Source of the DNA: Arachnopeziza araneosa
Taxonomy: Eukaryota; Ascomycota; Leotiomycetes; Helotiales; Arachnopezizaceae
Length of the DNA stretch: 64,000 bases
NCBI GenBank assembly: GCA_003988855.1
Contig: QYAI01000004.1
Span: 992,001 to 1,056,000, forward strand
Direction of reading: 5' to 3'
Shown one piece after another: positions 42,701-54,708 of this stretch (the first letter of the stretch is position 1; the number at the start of each line of letters is the position of its first letter). Below the pieces are notes generated by a model, which made no database searches, was not told where the DNA came from, and saw only the letters and a list, made by a program, of their open reading frames with translations. A program made the translations under genes and the position numbers.

Positions 42701-43922
42701 TTATATGCCTTGATGATTTGAAGAATCAACGACATTATCGGATAGGTTGATAAGAAGCTGTGCAAGGCAGCGCTTCGTAGCCGCGTCATCCCGGAGGACA
42801 GACGAAAAGGTCGCATCGCGAAGTGGTTCGGGAAGACATTGACGAAGCGCTTCACGCGCGCGAGCATTATCGCTGAGGCTATAGACAGGTCAGTAAACCG
42901 GCTTGTTAGAGACAGGTGATATCTACCGAAGAAAGCAGCGCACAACATGCTTGAGAAGTCTCGCAGTTTGTTGTTCGACGAGCTGTGAAACCATGTTGCT
43001 AAGGACTGTTCCAACGGCGTAGAAGCGCTCATAGGTAGCGCAGATATAGTTCAAGCCATGATCATCGAGCAGGATCTTCTGAACAATGAATATTGCGACC
43101 GTCTTGCTTAGTTCGGACCCAGTTTCCATGATACGCAGACAGAGTGGGATGATCTCTGTGGTTAGGAGAAAGTTGATAACATCAGAGGAATCATTCTTCA
43201 CAAGTGCACCGATAACTCCCAAAGATGTAAGTCGTAGATATTCGAACGGTCTCGACTTGGACGTGGTGTTTAGAAAGGGGTACAGGAAGAGAGGAATATG
43301 CGCTATGTATGTCAGAACGTGGTTCAAGATAAGGATCGGTTGACATACCATTCAAGAAGAGTCCTCTTGTCTCATTGTGAGATGCAACACATTGTAAGAG
43401 TGCGAGCGCATTGCAGACACGATTAGAAGCAGCTGCGGTCAGCTGGGAAGGGTTCAGAAGCGTATAGACAGAAATGATCTCCTGAAGAAGAGATGTCATG
43501 ACACCTTCACAATTAGATAATGTTCTCCGTAGGACACCTGAAGACATACCAAATGAGTGCCAAAGGATTAGAGCAAGCTCTGGGACCTGTTCGCGCTTTT
43601 TGCTGAGCTCCAAGAGCGCGGCTTCCCTTGTATCCTCATTCAACAGATCTGCGATAAAAGCAAGCGTCCTCCTATTCTCATCAGAGACGTTATCCATCGA
43701 GTTTGAATCCAGGCTGTTGTGAGCAGAGAACATGGAACGAGCGGAGTTTTGATTGGCAGCGATGCTGTTGAACTGTTGCTGCTGGTGAGCGGCAGAGGCT
43801 GCAGCCGCGGCGGCGTGCTGAGCATGTTGATGATGATTCTGCTGGTGCATTGCCCATGACGCCTCACCTTGGGGAGTGTACTGCTGCTGGTGCGAGAATA
43901 TATGGGGATTGTGGCCTAACAT
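42701..43922 (-). CDS. caf40: CCR4-NOT subunit Caf40 / Rcd1 (CNOT9)
   Basis: Four exons, 43922-43550, 43504-43349, 43302-42927 and 42878-42701, giving 360 residues. After a Gln/His/Ala-rich N-terminus comes the armadillo-like Rcd1 core (PF04078): [83 protein letters not shown] and [20 protein letters not shown]. The protein ends with [20 protein letters not shown]. Caf40 binds Not1 and recruits mRNA-specific factors for deadenylation. The first intron (43549-43505, 45 nt) is a multiple of three with no in-frame stop. The uninterrupted family sequence HSFGVMTSLL shows it must be removed. The gene should be essential or nearly so. Confidence 0.95.
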
Positions 43923-45068
43923 CTTCTGCTGTCTCTGCGCAGGCGCGATATGATCGATCTGAAGCTGGGTTGTGAGGTGTCGCTATGCGGTCAATGCCAC
44001 ACAGGTTCTACAGTGGCGAAACGAGCAAATGGATTGCTCGTCGCCGGTGGTAAAAGATGAAAGTTTTGAGTGTCGCGGAGATTGGTCGAGAGGTGAGGTG
44101 ATGGTTATGCTGCGTCAGAGAGGTCTCGGTTGCGCTGCGCTGAAAGCTGGTCGGTGAGCTTAGCCCCGCTTTGAGCCTCACCACGTGATAAGGTCAATGT
44201 TGATGCGATCAATGTGATGCGGTATGCCGACTTCGATTTCTTGTGTTCGGTCTTTGATGTTTCTTAACTGATATTATATTCCTGAGAATAACGCGCTTTG
44301 ACAAAAATCCAGGCTGCCGGGAATGCGCTGAAACCTCCTCGGCTCCAAGCTTCCACTATTTACATTTACCAATAGAGGTTAGACAGAAGGATTTGCCTAC
44401 CTAAACAGGTATGTTTCAGTATTAGAAATGGTAGTTGATATTAATCATCTCACATTAATATACTTACTATTCTTATCTCAACCTGTAAAGAGCAAAGTGT
44501 TCAACAGCCACATTTCAAAGCCGCCAAGTTTGACAAAGACTTTTTGATGCATCAAGAATAAATCTTTAACTTTGATACTTTCCTCCTCTTCTTCATCATG
44601 AACAATCTTTAAATAGAATTGTGTGATTATATAGTGTATAGCCAACGCTGATATCCTGGATAGTTCATAAAGTTTTGCTGTTGGCTAGTTCCTGTTGAAT
44701 CTTTTCTTCCTAAAAGCGGTCATGCTACTTAAGAAAGGTTTTGTTGCAATATAAATGATAGGTACCTTGTATCGAGATCTCAGCTTCTCATTTGATATTT
44801 TTTGGACCTAGAACCATAATAATCTATCATCGGTTCCTATGATCACTCTGCTCATCATCCGTGAAGATCGGATCAAAATCCCACAAACTGGTTATCCTCT
44901 CTTGAATGAGTGCCCAAAATGGAAATAAGGCACTTCAATGACAATCGGGAGCGATAACACCAACTACATTACCCTGAAATTCTAGTTGGATGTATATCTG
45001 AATGAAATATTAAACAGCGCTCGCTTCAGACCATGCTCTCACACCTGTACTCAACGCCTTGACATCCA
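43923..45068. other. Caf40 promoter and AT-rich spacer
   Basis: CACGTGA at 44182-44188 lies 260 bases upstream of the Caf40 ATG. The remainder, to 45068, is AT-rich and without genes. Confidence 0.5.
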
Positions 45069-47538
45069 TTACGAAATCTCATCTATACTCTGTTGTGCAA
45101 TCTCACCCACGGTCCATCCCTTCCCACTTTCCATATTAGGTCCCTGTGTACCATCGCTCCGACTTTCCTTACCCTCTCTATAACTCATAACCAGCTCTCC
45201 ACCGCCCTTTAACAAGTCCTCAAATAACGCCCTCCGCATAACCGCCATATCCTTTATATTCTTGAGGAGCTCGTTTATCAACACCAGAGCATTTTCCCTG
45301 TCTAGTCTAGCCATTTCTAGAGCCTGAGGGTGCGGTGAAGAAACACTAGGAGGAGAAGTAGGAGTCAGAGAAGATGGTTCGGGAATGGGTTCCACGAGGA
45401 TGCTTTTTCCCGTCAACATCTCAACTAGCGGATCCATGACGCCTACGTCGTGGAGGATAGCAGATATGACCATTGCTCCCTCGGGATATCTAGCCATGAG
45501 TGCGAAGACGAACCAACCCTCGCTTCGGACGACAGGCCATTTAGTTTGACTGACCATGAAACTCAAGGGGCGGCCAATATCAGGATGTTTGGTGAAGAAT
45601 TGGACACGACGTCTCTCGAGTTCTTCGGGGGTGTGGCCTTTGTGGGTGTTGAAGACGCGGCAGAGGGATGTGGTGAGGCGGGCAATTTCCATTTTGGTGG
45701 GTTCAGCGTCGGTGCGTTCGAAGATGGTGAGCAGGATGGAGAGTTTGGTTCGTGAGTAAGCGGGTGAGTCGGGGTCTTCACTTAGCCGTTTGACGACCCG
45801 ACGGACATTCTCAAACGTATTAATTGTTAGTTGACGAGCGAGAGAGATGGAGGAGAATTGGATCTGAGGTAAGGTGTCGAGCATCCAGAGGCGGGGTAGA
45901 ATCTCGAGGAGGCCAGCTTCTCCCAAGGGTTCTTTGTTGGAGAGGGGTAGGGCAAGATTTTTGAGAAAGCCAAGAGCGGCATGAAGGAGTTGGGAGTCGG
46001 TGGCATCGGTGATGATGGTGATGAGTGGTTTATGAACTTGAGAGGTGTGCACAAATTCTATACATGATTGGTCGGAGCGGGCGAGGTTGCCAAGCATGAT
46101 ACATGCGCATACTTGTAGTTGTAATTGAGGCGAGAGAAGCCAGCGGCGGAGGGATGCGCTGAACGGTGAGACGACAGGACAGGCAAGTTTGAACTCTTCG
46201 AGAGCGGAAATATCCGATAAGACTTGGTTGAGAGAACTACGCATCTGAATAAGAGCGTTGGCATCTACCTCCTCCGTTGATGTGCCGATTGACGGGTGTG
46301 AGTCGAAGCGCGTGTATGAATCCACTAGTACTGCGAGAGTAGTATCTAGAGCTCCCTGAATAACAAGGGCTTTTTGAAACTTCTCATATTGCAAATAAGC
46401 TACAGCAGTGTAAACAAGAGCTATAAAATCTTCCATGTCCACGGGCGATTCACGATCAGCAGCAATTTTGAGTAGAATAATTGCTGTATTTTCGGGGGCA
46501 AGATTTGGCTCATTTCCTAACTTAGTGTAAACAAATATTCTGTTATAGTGACAGAATACTCACGTTGGGTAGCCATGAGTCCCAGCAGTTTGCAGATATA
46601 ACCGAGAAAAGATTTGGCACTCGCTAGCAAAGGACCTGAGATCACATCGACGAGTTCATTAGTCAGGTACAAGCTTGAAGCCTGTCGTTGAGCCGATTCT
46701 GGCACGTTAGTTTTTTTATCCTGGAAGATAGAACTCTACTCACCGTAGTCAACACAAATATTGAACAAAACGGGTATCGCAAAAGGAAGTAAGGAAGTGT
46801 CTTTCAAATGAAGCATTATCGAAGGTAGATAAGTTGGCGAAGCAACCACACGGGCTCGATTTTCATCTAATAGAGTCAGTGTAAATACAACGGCCTGGTG
46901 AGTATACTTACCGGTATCTGCACATGAGTTGCCAATCAACCGTAAGGTGTGAATCTTAAGAGGACGTCTTAGATCTTGTGCACTAAACATCTCGAGATAG
47001 AAGTCGAGGATACCCGACTCTCCTAAAGGCAAACGCCATTTATCTGACAGATTAATTCTTCTTTCTTAATTATGTAATACTTTCAGAGGAAAAATGAGAA
47101 GGAAATGAGAAGCACGCATTAGTGGAATATATTAACAGGAATTAATCACTCACAATTTCGACTCCCATCCGCCAATTTTTCGGTAGCAACATCGAACTGT
47201 TCACTTCCCGCCCACCACAGTTGCGCCAGATTTGGCATAATCGCCTTCAGTTTTTCCGTTCTCCTCCTCAGATCCTCCAGATCGATTTCTTCTTCCTCAT
47301 CCTCATCATCAGCCATTTCCTCATCTTCCCTTTCCGGCTCTTCATCCAGCTGGAACACCTCCTCTATGCTTTGCAGCATGACTTTCTCTCTCTCTTTTGA
47401 CAACGACTCGGATCCCGAGTTGTTGTCTGTGTCGGCCACGTGAGCATCTGGACTTGATACGAGAAGAGAAAGTGGGTCCTTAGGTGTGCTATGCGTTGTC
47501 TCCTCAGGAATGGCATTGCTCATATAATAGTCTGACAT
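45069..47538 (-). CDS. SmgGDS-like armadillo-repeat protein (Rap1GDS1 family)
   Basis: Five exons, 47538-47154, 47043-46912, 46866-46744, 46698-46564 and 46516-45069, giving 740 residues in one frame. Introns are 110, 45, 45 and 47 nt. The N-terminus is acidic (EDEEMADDEDEEEEIDLEDL). Armadillo-type helices follow: WRLPLGESGILDFYLEMFSA, LKIHTLRLIGNSCADT, PFAIPVLFNICVDYG and LQVCACIMLGNLARSDQSC. The last is the clearest armadillo repeat. The layout matches fungal relatives of SmgGDS, which chaperones and activates Rho/Rap small GTPases with basic C-termini. Partners here are not predictable. The start is uncertain: 47538 is the first ATG after an upstream in-frame TGA, and an additional 5' exon could exist. 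Confidence 0.8.
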
Positions 47539-48727
47539 GTTGGAGAGACTGTCCAGACTTGGTGCCTGATTAGAGCTTGCGTCTTCTTTCGTAAGAATTG
47601 ATCGAGCTGGTTTGACCAAGATTGCTGCGCCACCAGATGATGACAGGGTGTTTTGTCAGGGTCGAAGTGTGCTCTAGTCCTGAAGTCTTGGCTCTTGATT
47701 TGAATAGGAATAGACAAGCGTTGTAGCGGATGTTGCTGCCTTAGCCTCCGTTACAAAGCTCTTCAAGAACAGCCGCTGTGGAGTTGAGCTAGGCCTTTGA
47801 TAAACGAGGTATCAGATTTGAGAGAAGCAAGCAGCTAAGTAAATGACATTCAGAGTCCAGTCTCGATTTGACTATCTTCCCTCGACACTCAAACGGTATG
47901 GAAATTGGTCCTCAGAGAATTTGATGAGTTTCAAGAGCTTCGTTTGTTGCGTGAAGGCTTTTCGGACCCGAGGTGATGATATGAGTGGTTATCTTGATAT
48001 TACCCCCTCACACCACTCTCGTAACGGCAAATCTGACACTCACTTTACCACGAAAAGATATAACAATACGCCTGAGCATTTCTGCCATCGATCTTGTAAT
48101 GAGTCAAGATTATAATTCAGGTCGAGAAGACTAGTGCCAACCAAATGCCGGAGCCGAAAGGCTTGACCTCAACCCCGACGCCCGACTACACAGCCTCCTC
48201 GAGGTTAAATTAACGACGTCCCGTAACCCACACGACAGCGGAGATGACGACAATATGCATCTGAGAGTAAGAAAGGAGAGTTTTAGAGTGGCACTACTGA
48301 TGTTTCTTCAGAGAGTGACATCTTCAATGACGCGGCTTTTGGGAGGTAGGTTTATGCAAAGTACGCAATGTTGAACAGATGCGTAGAAGTGGGGGAGAAT
48401 TTGACGTGAAGAATTGTTGTAGGTAGATGTTTGTTGCTGAGGCAAGCTCACTTTGAAGTGTCTTTGAAATCTGTGCAACGTCGCTAGATTTAGACACCTA
48501 GTGAATAGATTCAAAGCGGACGTTGGGCAATGAGTAAACCGAAGCATTTGTAATAGAATTTTATTGGCCACGACTAGTTTACAAGTTTACAAAGCTCTCT
48601 TTGCAACCTCCTTGCAATGGTGCAATTCATGGATGCTATAATTTTGCATCTCCATATCATCAGGAACTGAGCGGCATTCATATTATTCGTACAGAAATCC
48701 AGATATTTGTTCAAGAACAATATCCAC
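47539..48727. other. Spacer upstream of the SmgGDS-like gene
   Basis: No supportable gene. The first 200 bases are promoter or 5' UTR, or could hold a further 5' exon of the SmgGDS-like gene. Confidence 0.4.
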
Positions 48728-50233
48728 CTAAACTCTTTGCGCCTCATAACCAATTCCCAATCCAACACCCTCATTTGTGCGCATCTTCTTGCTTACCTCG
48801 GGATAGTCAACTTCAGCCTTGCGCTTGGTGACACTGCCAAAGATCTTGCCATGTTGAGCTTGCAGGGGCTTCTCGGTAGGGGTAGCACCACGACTAGCGG
48901 CAATTTCGAAGCTCTCTCTAGGATCGATACGAAGCATCTCCGAGGCAGTTTGGCTAGCCTGGCTCTCTTGAACCTCTTCGCTCTCCTCACGGTACTGTCG
49001 GACAGCACGGGCAATCTCCTCGGTATCGGAAGCGGAGATGGTACTATCACGAGACTTGCGGCGACGAGCACGTTCGCGGGAGTGAGTAATCATACGAGCT
49101 TCAGCCTCAGGTGAGAACTGAGCAGATGGAAGGAGAACCGAGTTTGAGGTCATAGGACGGCCGGAGCCAGGAGTGGCAGGTAGAGAAGAGAGTGATTGAA
49201 CACCACGGCTATGACGGCTAGGGGTACGAGGATCAGCCCGACGGTGAATCTGAGGGGTAGATGGAGCACTGTTGTTCTCTTGGCTTAGGACAGAGCCGGC
49301 CAGAAGCAGTGCATTAAACTTCTCCTGATTCTCGCGGGGCTGCTCGTGACGGTAGTGAGTAGAACGACCCGTGTTAGGAGTGTGGGCATAACGAGGAGTA
49401 CCACGATATTGTTGAGGAGTATTCGGACCAGTCTTTGGGGTAGAGATATGGAGAGGACCACCTGGGCTGCGCATGACGTTGATGTGTTCACGATTCTGAC
49501 GAATACGTTCGCAAAGTCGGGCAATCTCCTCTTGAGCATCTGCCAACTTCTCATCCTTGGACTCGATAACTTTCTTGGCCTTCTGAAGATGGCGATGGGT
49601 GAGAGCATTATCTTCTTCAACAGTCTTGCACCATTCCCTGAGCTTCTCCAAGTAGTTCGCATTGGCTGGGTCTCTAGGGCTCTGTTGCAAGTGTTCAACC
49701 TCTCGACGAGCCATGAACAGCTCAACTTCCATACGCTTCAAGGCTTCTTCACTCTCGATAGTGAGAAGATTGTGTTGCAATTTATAATGAGCAGCAGACA
49801 TCCGAGCCTCGCTACTCTCGATCTCGAGTTTCGAGTTTTCCATCCAAGCCGCCTTCACCATCTCGCGGAGCACAGCAGGTGAAGCGGTCTCGATCTGTTG
49901 CATAGTTGGTCGTGTAGCAAGAGTCTTACTGGCTCCAGACTTCGTGCCATTGGTGATCGTTGGTGGAGGAGACGAGGGAATAACTGCATCGGGGGTGATG
50001 GAGCGAAGTGGGGAGGCAGGGCGCTTGGGGGCTTGGGTGGATGGAGGCGGGGTGATGCCCGGGGATTGGAGAAGCGAAGAGGAGCCAGCGACTAATAGTG
50101 AGGTAGTTGGAGATTTAGAGTCGGGAAGATCGGTCTGCAAAGGAAGATTGGTATCAAGAGGCTGAGGGGTGGTTGGAATTTCGATAGGGGACTCGATGTC
50201 TTGCGACGTTGCTAGTGATGATTGCGACGACAT
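48728..50233 (-). CDS. Conserved coiled-coil protein of unknown function
   Basis: A single exon of 501 codons from ATG 50233 (MSSQSSLATSQDIESP). The frame is open further upstream, but only to a GTG, so that extension is not used. Residues 1-110 are disordered, Pro/Ser-rich. Residues 115-260 form a continuous coiled coil (LREMVKAAWMENSKLEIESS, EEALKRMEVELFMARREVEH, LEKLREWCKTVEEDNALTHR, LADAQEEIARLCERIRQNRE). After this come Ser/Thr/Pro-rich linkers with many SP and TP sites (STPKTGPNTPQQYRGTPRYA). A basic patch (SRERARRRKSRD) and a C-terminal KRKAEVDYPEVSKKMR likely act as nuclear signals. I do not recognise a named family. Composition suggests a phosphorylated scaffold, possibly nuclear or cytoskeletal. 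Confidence 0.7.
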   Translation of the reverse strand: MSSQSSLATSQDIESPIEIPTTPQPLDTNLPLQTDLPDSKSPTTSLLVAGSSSLLQSPGITPPPSTQAPKRPASPLRSITPDAVIPSSPPPTITNGTKSGASKTLATRPTMQQIETASPAVLREMVKAAWMENSKLEIESSEARMSAAHYKLQHNLLTIESEEALKRMEVELFMARREVEHLQQSPRDPANANYLEKLREWCKTVEEDNALTHRHLQKAKKVIESKDEKLADAQEEIARLCERIRQNREHINVMRSPGGPLHISTPKTGPNTPQQYRGTPRYAHTPNTGRSTHYRHEQPRENQEKFNALLLAGSVLSQENNSAPSTPQIHRRADPRTPSRHSRGVQSLSSLPATPGSGRPMTSNSVLLPSAQFSPEAEARMITHSRERARRRKSRDSTISASDTEEIARAVRQYREESEEVQESQASQTASEMLRIDPRESFEIAASRGATPTEKPLQAQHGKIFGSVTKRKAEVDYPEVSKKMRTNEGVGLGIGYEAQRV

Positions 50234-51067
50234 TGCCACAACAAGAATCTGCGGTGAATGGATGAGCAAGCACTTGGGAGATGGCTCACGGAGACTAGAA
50301 CACACCTTGCTGTTGCAGATATCCGTCGAGAATGCGTGCGAGCTATGGACTCGATGTAGGACTGACGTGGAGCTGCAGGAAGGAGGCTGATGGTGTCGCT
50401 TCGTGAGGGTCGCAAAGGTGACTTTTCAGGGCGCTTTCTTGTCGCAATTCTGTCGCAGAAATTGGCGATTGTTGAATTGCAAGAAGAGAAGCGTCACCAG
50501 CAAGAGAAGTGGTGGATAAAGGAGGAGGTTTGCGACCGAAGAGAGGGGGCTGGTATTATTTTGGTGATGGGGACGGTGTTGTTGCGGAGATGCCCAACCG
50601 CCAGACTAGGCCTTTTCTTTTTCCGCTCCGTCCTGGAGAACCTGAATCTCCTTAGCCCAACCTCGCCGTGTCACCCAGCACCACCACCACCTAAAAGCAG
50701 CGGTAACGGGCGTGCAGCAGTGCATCCTTGACCATCGTTGCCCCTGGAATTGCTCCCTGCTGCAGCACAGATACAGTACACACAGATGCAGCCGTTCCAT
50801 TGGATTACCGCAGTGACCCACCCTGAACGGATCGGGACTCCTTTGGTGGGAAAGTTAAATTTTGTGTCTTGATCGGGGCAGTAAGGTAGCTCAATAATAA
50901 TGTTCCTGTCTTTGGAGACAGTGCCCAGTTCTAATCATTGAACACCAGAGCCAAAAGACTGCGCATCGTCCTTCTCGCAAGCATCATTATCGGTGCAGCA
51001 CCGACCGCCCTCTGAGCAGTCTGCTCCACACGAGCATGCACCTACATTGAACTTCATAGTGAGCGCA
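50234..51067. promoter_or_regulatory. Divergent promoter region (coiled-coil / LRR genes)
   Basis: An 834-bp interval between two head-to-head ATGs, with no gene inside. It is GC-mixed and contains AGGAGG-rich and CACCACCACC stretches but no clear TATA box. Confidence 0.5.
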
Positions 51068-54000
51068 ATGGATCAGTCAACGACCTCGAAACCATCTGGA
51101 ATCCCTCGTCCTTCGAGACTTCCTGTCGCCAAACCCACTGTTATCCGACCATCTCCTTCAAAGGATAATCTACAAGCCCCAAAGCTTTCAATTGTCAATC
51201 CTCGTTTGCGACCATCAGCCTCACGAGACCAGCTGTCCGCAGCGGCATCCAAGGTCCGTGGCCCAGCGACAACCCCATTGAGGACTCGTGCCTCTGCGAA
51301 TTTTGGTCGAGAACGAGATGTATCGACAGGAACTACAGTTCACACTCCGCCAAGCTCCCAGCGATCCCGGAGGATAAGCCACGACGTCTTGTTTCGAAAA
51401 CCATCGAGGTCTACACTGGGGGAAGATAATGAAGTTGAGACAGACGAGGGAGATACTTTGATTGCTGACGATCACCATGATACCCCTCGAAAGACACGGC
51501 CATCACTATCAGAAAGAACTATGGAAACATTACAAAACATACCTTCATCTCCAGCAGTAAGAAAGCGGACCTCGAGCTTTTTCAACAACGAAAACCCTGG
51601 AGTATCCCCAACACGATCAACAAGTTCTAGGCCGTCCTCAAGTGCTGGCCCTACACAGTCTGTTCCCAATGATTTCAGTGCCTCCACGAGCACTTTTAAG
51701 CCCCATCAATCTACAATGCAATTTCAGACGCCCGCTAAACGTCAGGGAATAGAAAGGTCACAGAAGGCACCGGCCAATATTCGAATGCCTTCGTCTACTG
51801 TTGATATCTCAACTTCGAAGCTCCCAGCTCCCAAGAATCCCGGTCCGATATCGTCAAATCCTTCCAAGCCAGCTTATTTGAAAGCAGGAAGTAAGATTGG
51901 TGCCTCACGTCCTCTGAAATCGCGTCCTTCTCTCAACGGCCTGTCGAAAAAGCCGTCTGTACCTGCCTTTACTCAATCCGATGAATCCGACGGTCTCGGT
52001 TTCATCCCAAAAAAACGGACCACCAATTTTTCAACCGCACCATCTTCGAGTTCCTCGGAAACAACCACGGTAACAAAAGCATCAAGAACCTCGCTAGGCA
52101 CAGCAACCCCAGCTTCATCTGCAGACGATAAAGAACAAACTCCAAGAAAATCTTCACTTGCCCTGCGTGACCAAATTGCTAAGGCTAAAGCCGCCAAGCG
52201 AGCAGCAGCTTCCAAACAAACATCCGGTGGTGGCTTCAGCAAGGAAGAAGTACCGGTAATTCCTTCCGACTCGTTCGATTTCGGACTTTCAAACGATCCA
52301 TTCAACCAGAATCCGGATCCAAACGAATTGAAGGGACTTCTCCGTAAACGCGTTGCCGCTGCACGTATGGATGGAAGATTGAACATTGCAGCAATGGGCT
52401 TTAAGGAAATTCCAGATGAGGTCATGAAGATGTATAGTTTGGAATCGATTGGCGCCAAGGACGGCTCCTGGGCTGAAGCAGTTGATCTTACCAGATTTGT
52501 TGCTGCTGATAACGAACTGGAGATACTTCCTGATGAAGTATTCCCTGATCTTGATCCCCGTGGTAATCTAGATGATGATGATTCCAAAGGCAACCAATTC
52601 GGCGGCTTGCAGTTGCTAGACCTACATGGAAATTTGTTAAGGGAGCTTCCAATAGGACTGAGAAGGTTAGAACTTCTGACCACCTTGAACCTTGTGAGTA
52701 TTTTTAGTTCGCTTTCGGTTGTCACCCACTGATTGCTCCAATTCTCAATATTGCCCAGCAACCAAAATCTAACTTATAATCATAGTCGCACAACAAGCTC
52801 AACAATGACTGTTTTCAAGTAATTTCTCAGCTGCTCTCTTTGCGAGACTTGAGATTGGCCGGTAACCAGTTGAACGGCCAGCTCGATTCTAACATCGTTA
52901 ATTTGATAAATCTTGAGGATTTGGATCTCCGTCAAAATACCTTAACAAATATACCCGAAGGCATTTCTGAGCTAGTCAACTTAAGAATCCTCAATATATC
53001 GGAAAACAAGTTCCAATCATTGCCATTCGATTCCCTTCGCCAGCTACCCCTGACTCAATTATTAGCTGCTAAAAATCAACTTACGGGAACCTTGATCGCT
53101 GAAGATATTAATGAGCTGTCTCATCTTCAGATCCTTGATGTTACTGCAAATGGAATATCGAGCCTTCACGTCTCGACGAGCCTCAGACTTCCCGCACTTC
53201 ATCAACTCAACTGCTCAGCAAACCGATTGATCTCACTTCCCGATATGACAACTTGGCTGTCACTTCTTACAATTGCCGCTGAGGATAATAGCATTGATAG
53301 GATTCCAGAAGGTTTCGTTACGCTGTCAAAAATTAAAAACGTTGACTTTAGTGGTAATAATATTAAGGTTTTGGATGACAGAGTCGGTGGGATGGAGAGT
53401 CTTGAAATATTTCGGATCAGCGGCAATCCCTTACGGGAGAAGAAGTTTGCCGGGATGGCTACAGATGACCTCAAGCGGGCTCTCAAGGCACGAATGGAGC
53501 CAAATGAGCTAGAACGGGAGAAAGATAAGGAGCAGGAGGCAGAGGGCGCATTTTTCTCGGCCTCGGTATCACCTGCATCCGGACGGTCACATTCTAGACC
53601 AGGGACATCGGATTGGGCTATTCAAGTAGGAGGGATCCTTGACAGATCCCATACTAAGTCTCATTCTTTCAACCCTGTGGTCGCCGCAAACGTTGCAGCA
53701 GAACATCAGATCAAAGTCTTGGAGCTGCATCATAATATGTTTAAAGAGATTCCCGACTCAATTGCCTTCTTTGCGGAGACCTTGACGACAATGAGCCTTG
53801 CTCACAATGAACTAACCAGCGATACGTTCATTAAAGACGGAATTTATCTCCCAGTATTGAAAGAGCTAAACCTTAGCTCTAATACATTCAATTCACTGCA
53901 GCCGCTGATCCAGCGTCTGCAAGCACCGATGCTCGAGCGTTTAGATATAAGTTTCAACCGATTAACCTTCTTGCCTGTCCTGCGGACCCATTTCCCACAC

Positions 54001-54285
54001 TTGGTTACCTTGTTAGCCTCACACAATACAATCAAAGAGCTTCTACCCGAATCTATCAAAGGCTTCAAAGTCGTTGACCTCAGCAGCAATGATATCAATA
54101 GCCTCAATGCTAGAATTGGCTTACTTGGCGGACCTGGAGGATTAGAGAAACTTGATGTGAGTGGTAATCGGTTTAGGGTACCGAAATATACAATTTTGGA
54201 GAAAGGCACAGAAGCTACGCTTTCTTGGCTCCGAGATAGGATACCTGTAGGAGAGGTGAATGGTAATGAAGACGATGTTGACTAA
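51068..54285 (+). CDS. Leucine-rich-repeat protein with a disordered N-terminus
   Basis: Two exons, 51068-52693 and 52786-54285 (92-nt intron, GTGAGT...TAG), giving 1041 residues. The first 440 residues are Ser/Pro/Thr-rich and basic (SGIPRPSRLPVAKPTVIRPS). From about residue 450 LRRs of the 23-residue type follow: LQLLDLHGNLLRELPIGLRR, LTTLNL|SHNKLNNDCF, LRLAGNQLNGQLDSNIVNL, LDLRQNTLTNIPEGISEL and LRILNISENKFQSLP. A further block starts at IKVLELHHNMFKEIPDSIAF after a linker. The splice falls exactly between the L and S of an LxLxxN unit. The layout resembles LRRC40-like and Ras-adaptor-type LRR proteins of fungi. It has no kinase, phosphatase or transmembrane domain. It is probably a protein-interaction scaffold; the partner is unknown. 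Confidence 0.83.
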
Positions 54286-54708
54286 TTGTGGGAAGTGGAT
54301 GAAGAAGGAGTGTTTGGGATTAGGCGTTGGTCTTGACTGTAGTCAATCATTATCAGGGTAATTAGTATTGTATAATAATTCCGTTGCTCTCACTATCATT
54401 AGTATAGAGTAATCTTGTCAAAGCCAAGCCTTTATTCGACATGTAATTGTGATAATGAAAAGAACGCGGCGTCTGCTTTACGAACTGGATTCCCAACTCA
54501 AAATTTTTATAGATATATTTGAGTGTACTTCCAGCTATGGAGTAAGGGAGGATAGTGACTTTAATGTAAACAATCCCCCTATTTTACACGTGATTTCAAT
54601 CGCGTGAGCCGAGGCACATGCTAAAGGAAGTCGCTCAACCGCGACACATCTCAACTATATCCAAACAGCACCACCGAATGCGACGATTACATCTCCAAGT
54701 AATGGAAT
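54286..54708. other. Spacer and promoter of the TMEM135-like gene
   Basis: CACGTGATTTC at 54587-54597, about 115 bases upstream of the ATG. The remainder is the 3' UTR of the LRR gene. No other gene is seen. Confidence 0.5.

Noticed and set aside
42354..42713. A 119-codon plus-strand frame
   Set aside because: Overlaps the 3' exon of Caf40 on the other strand and has no domain.
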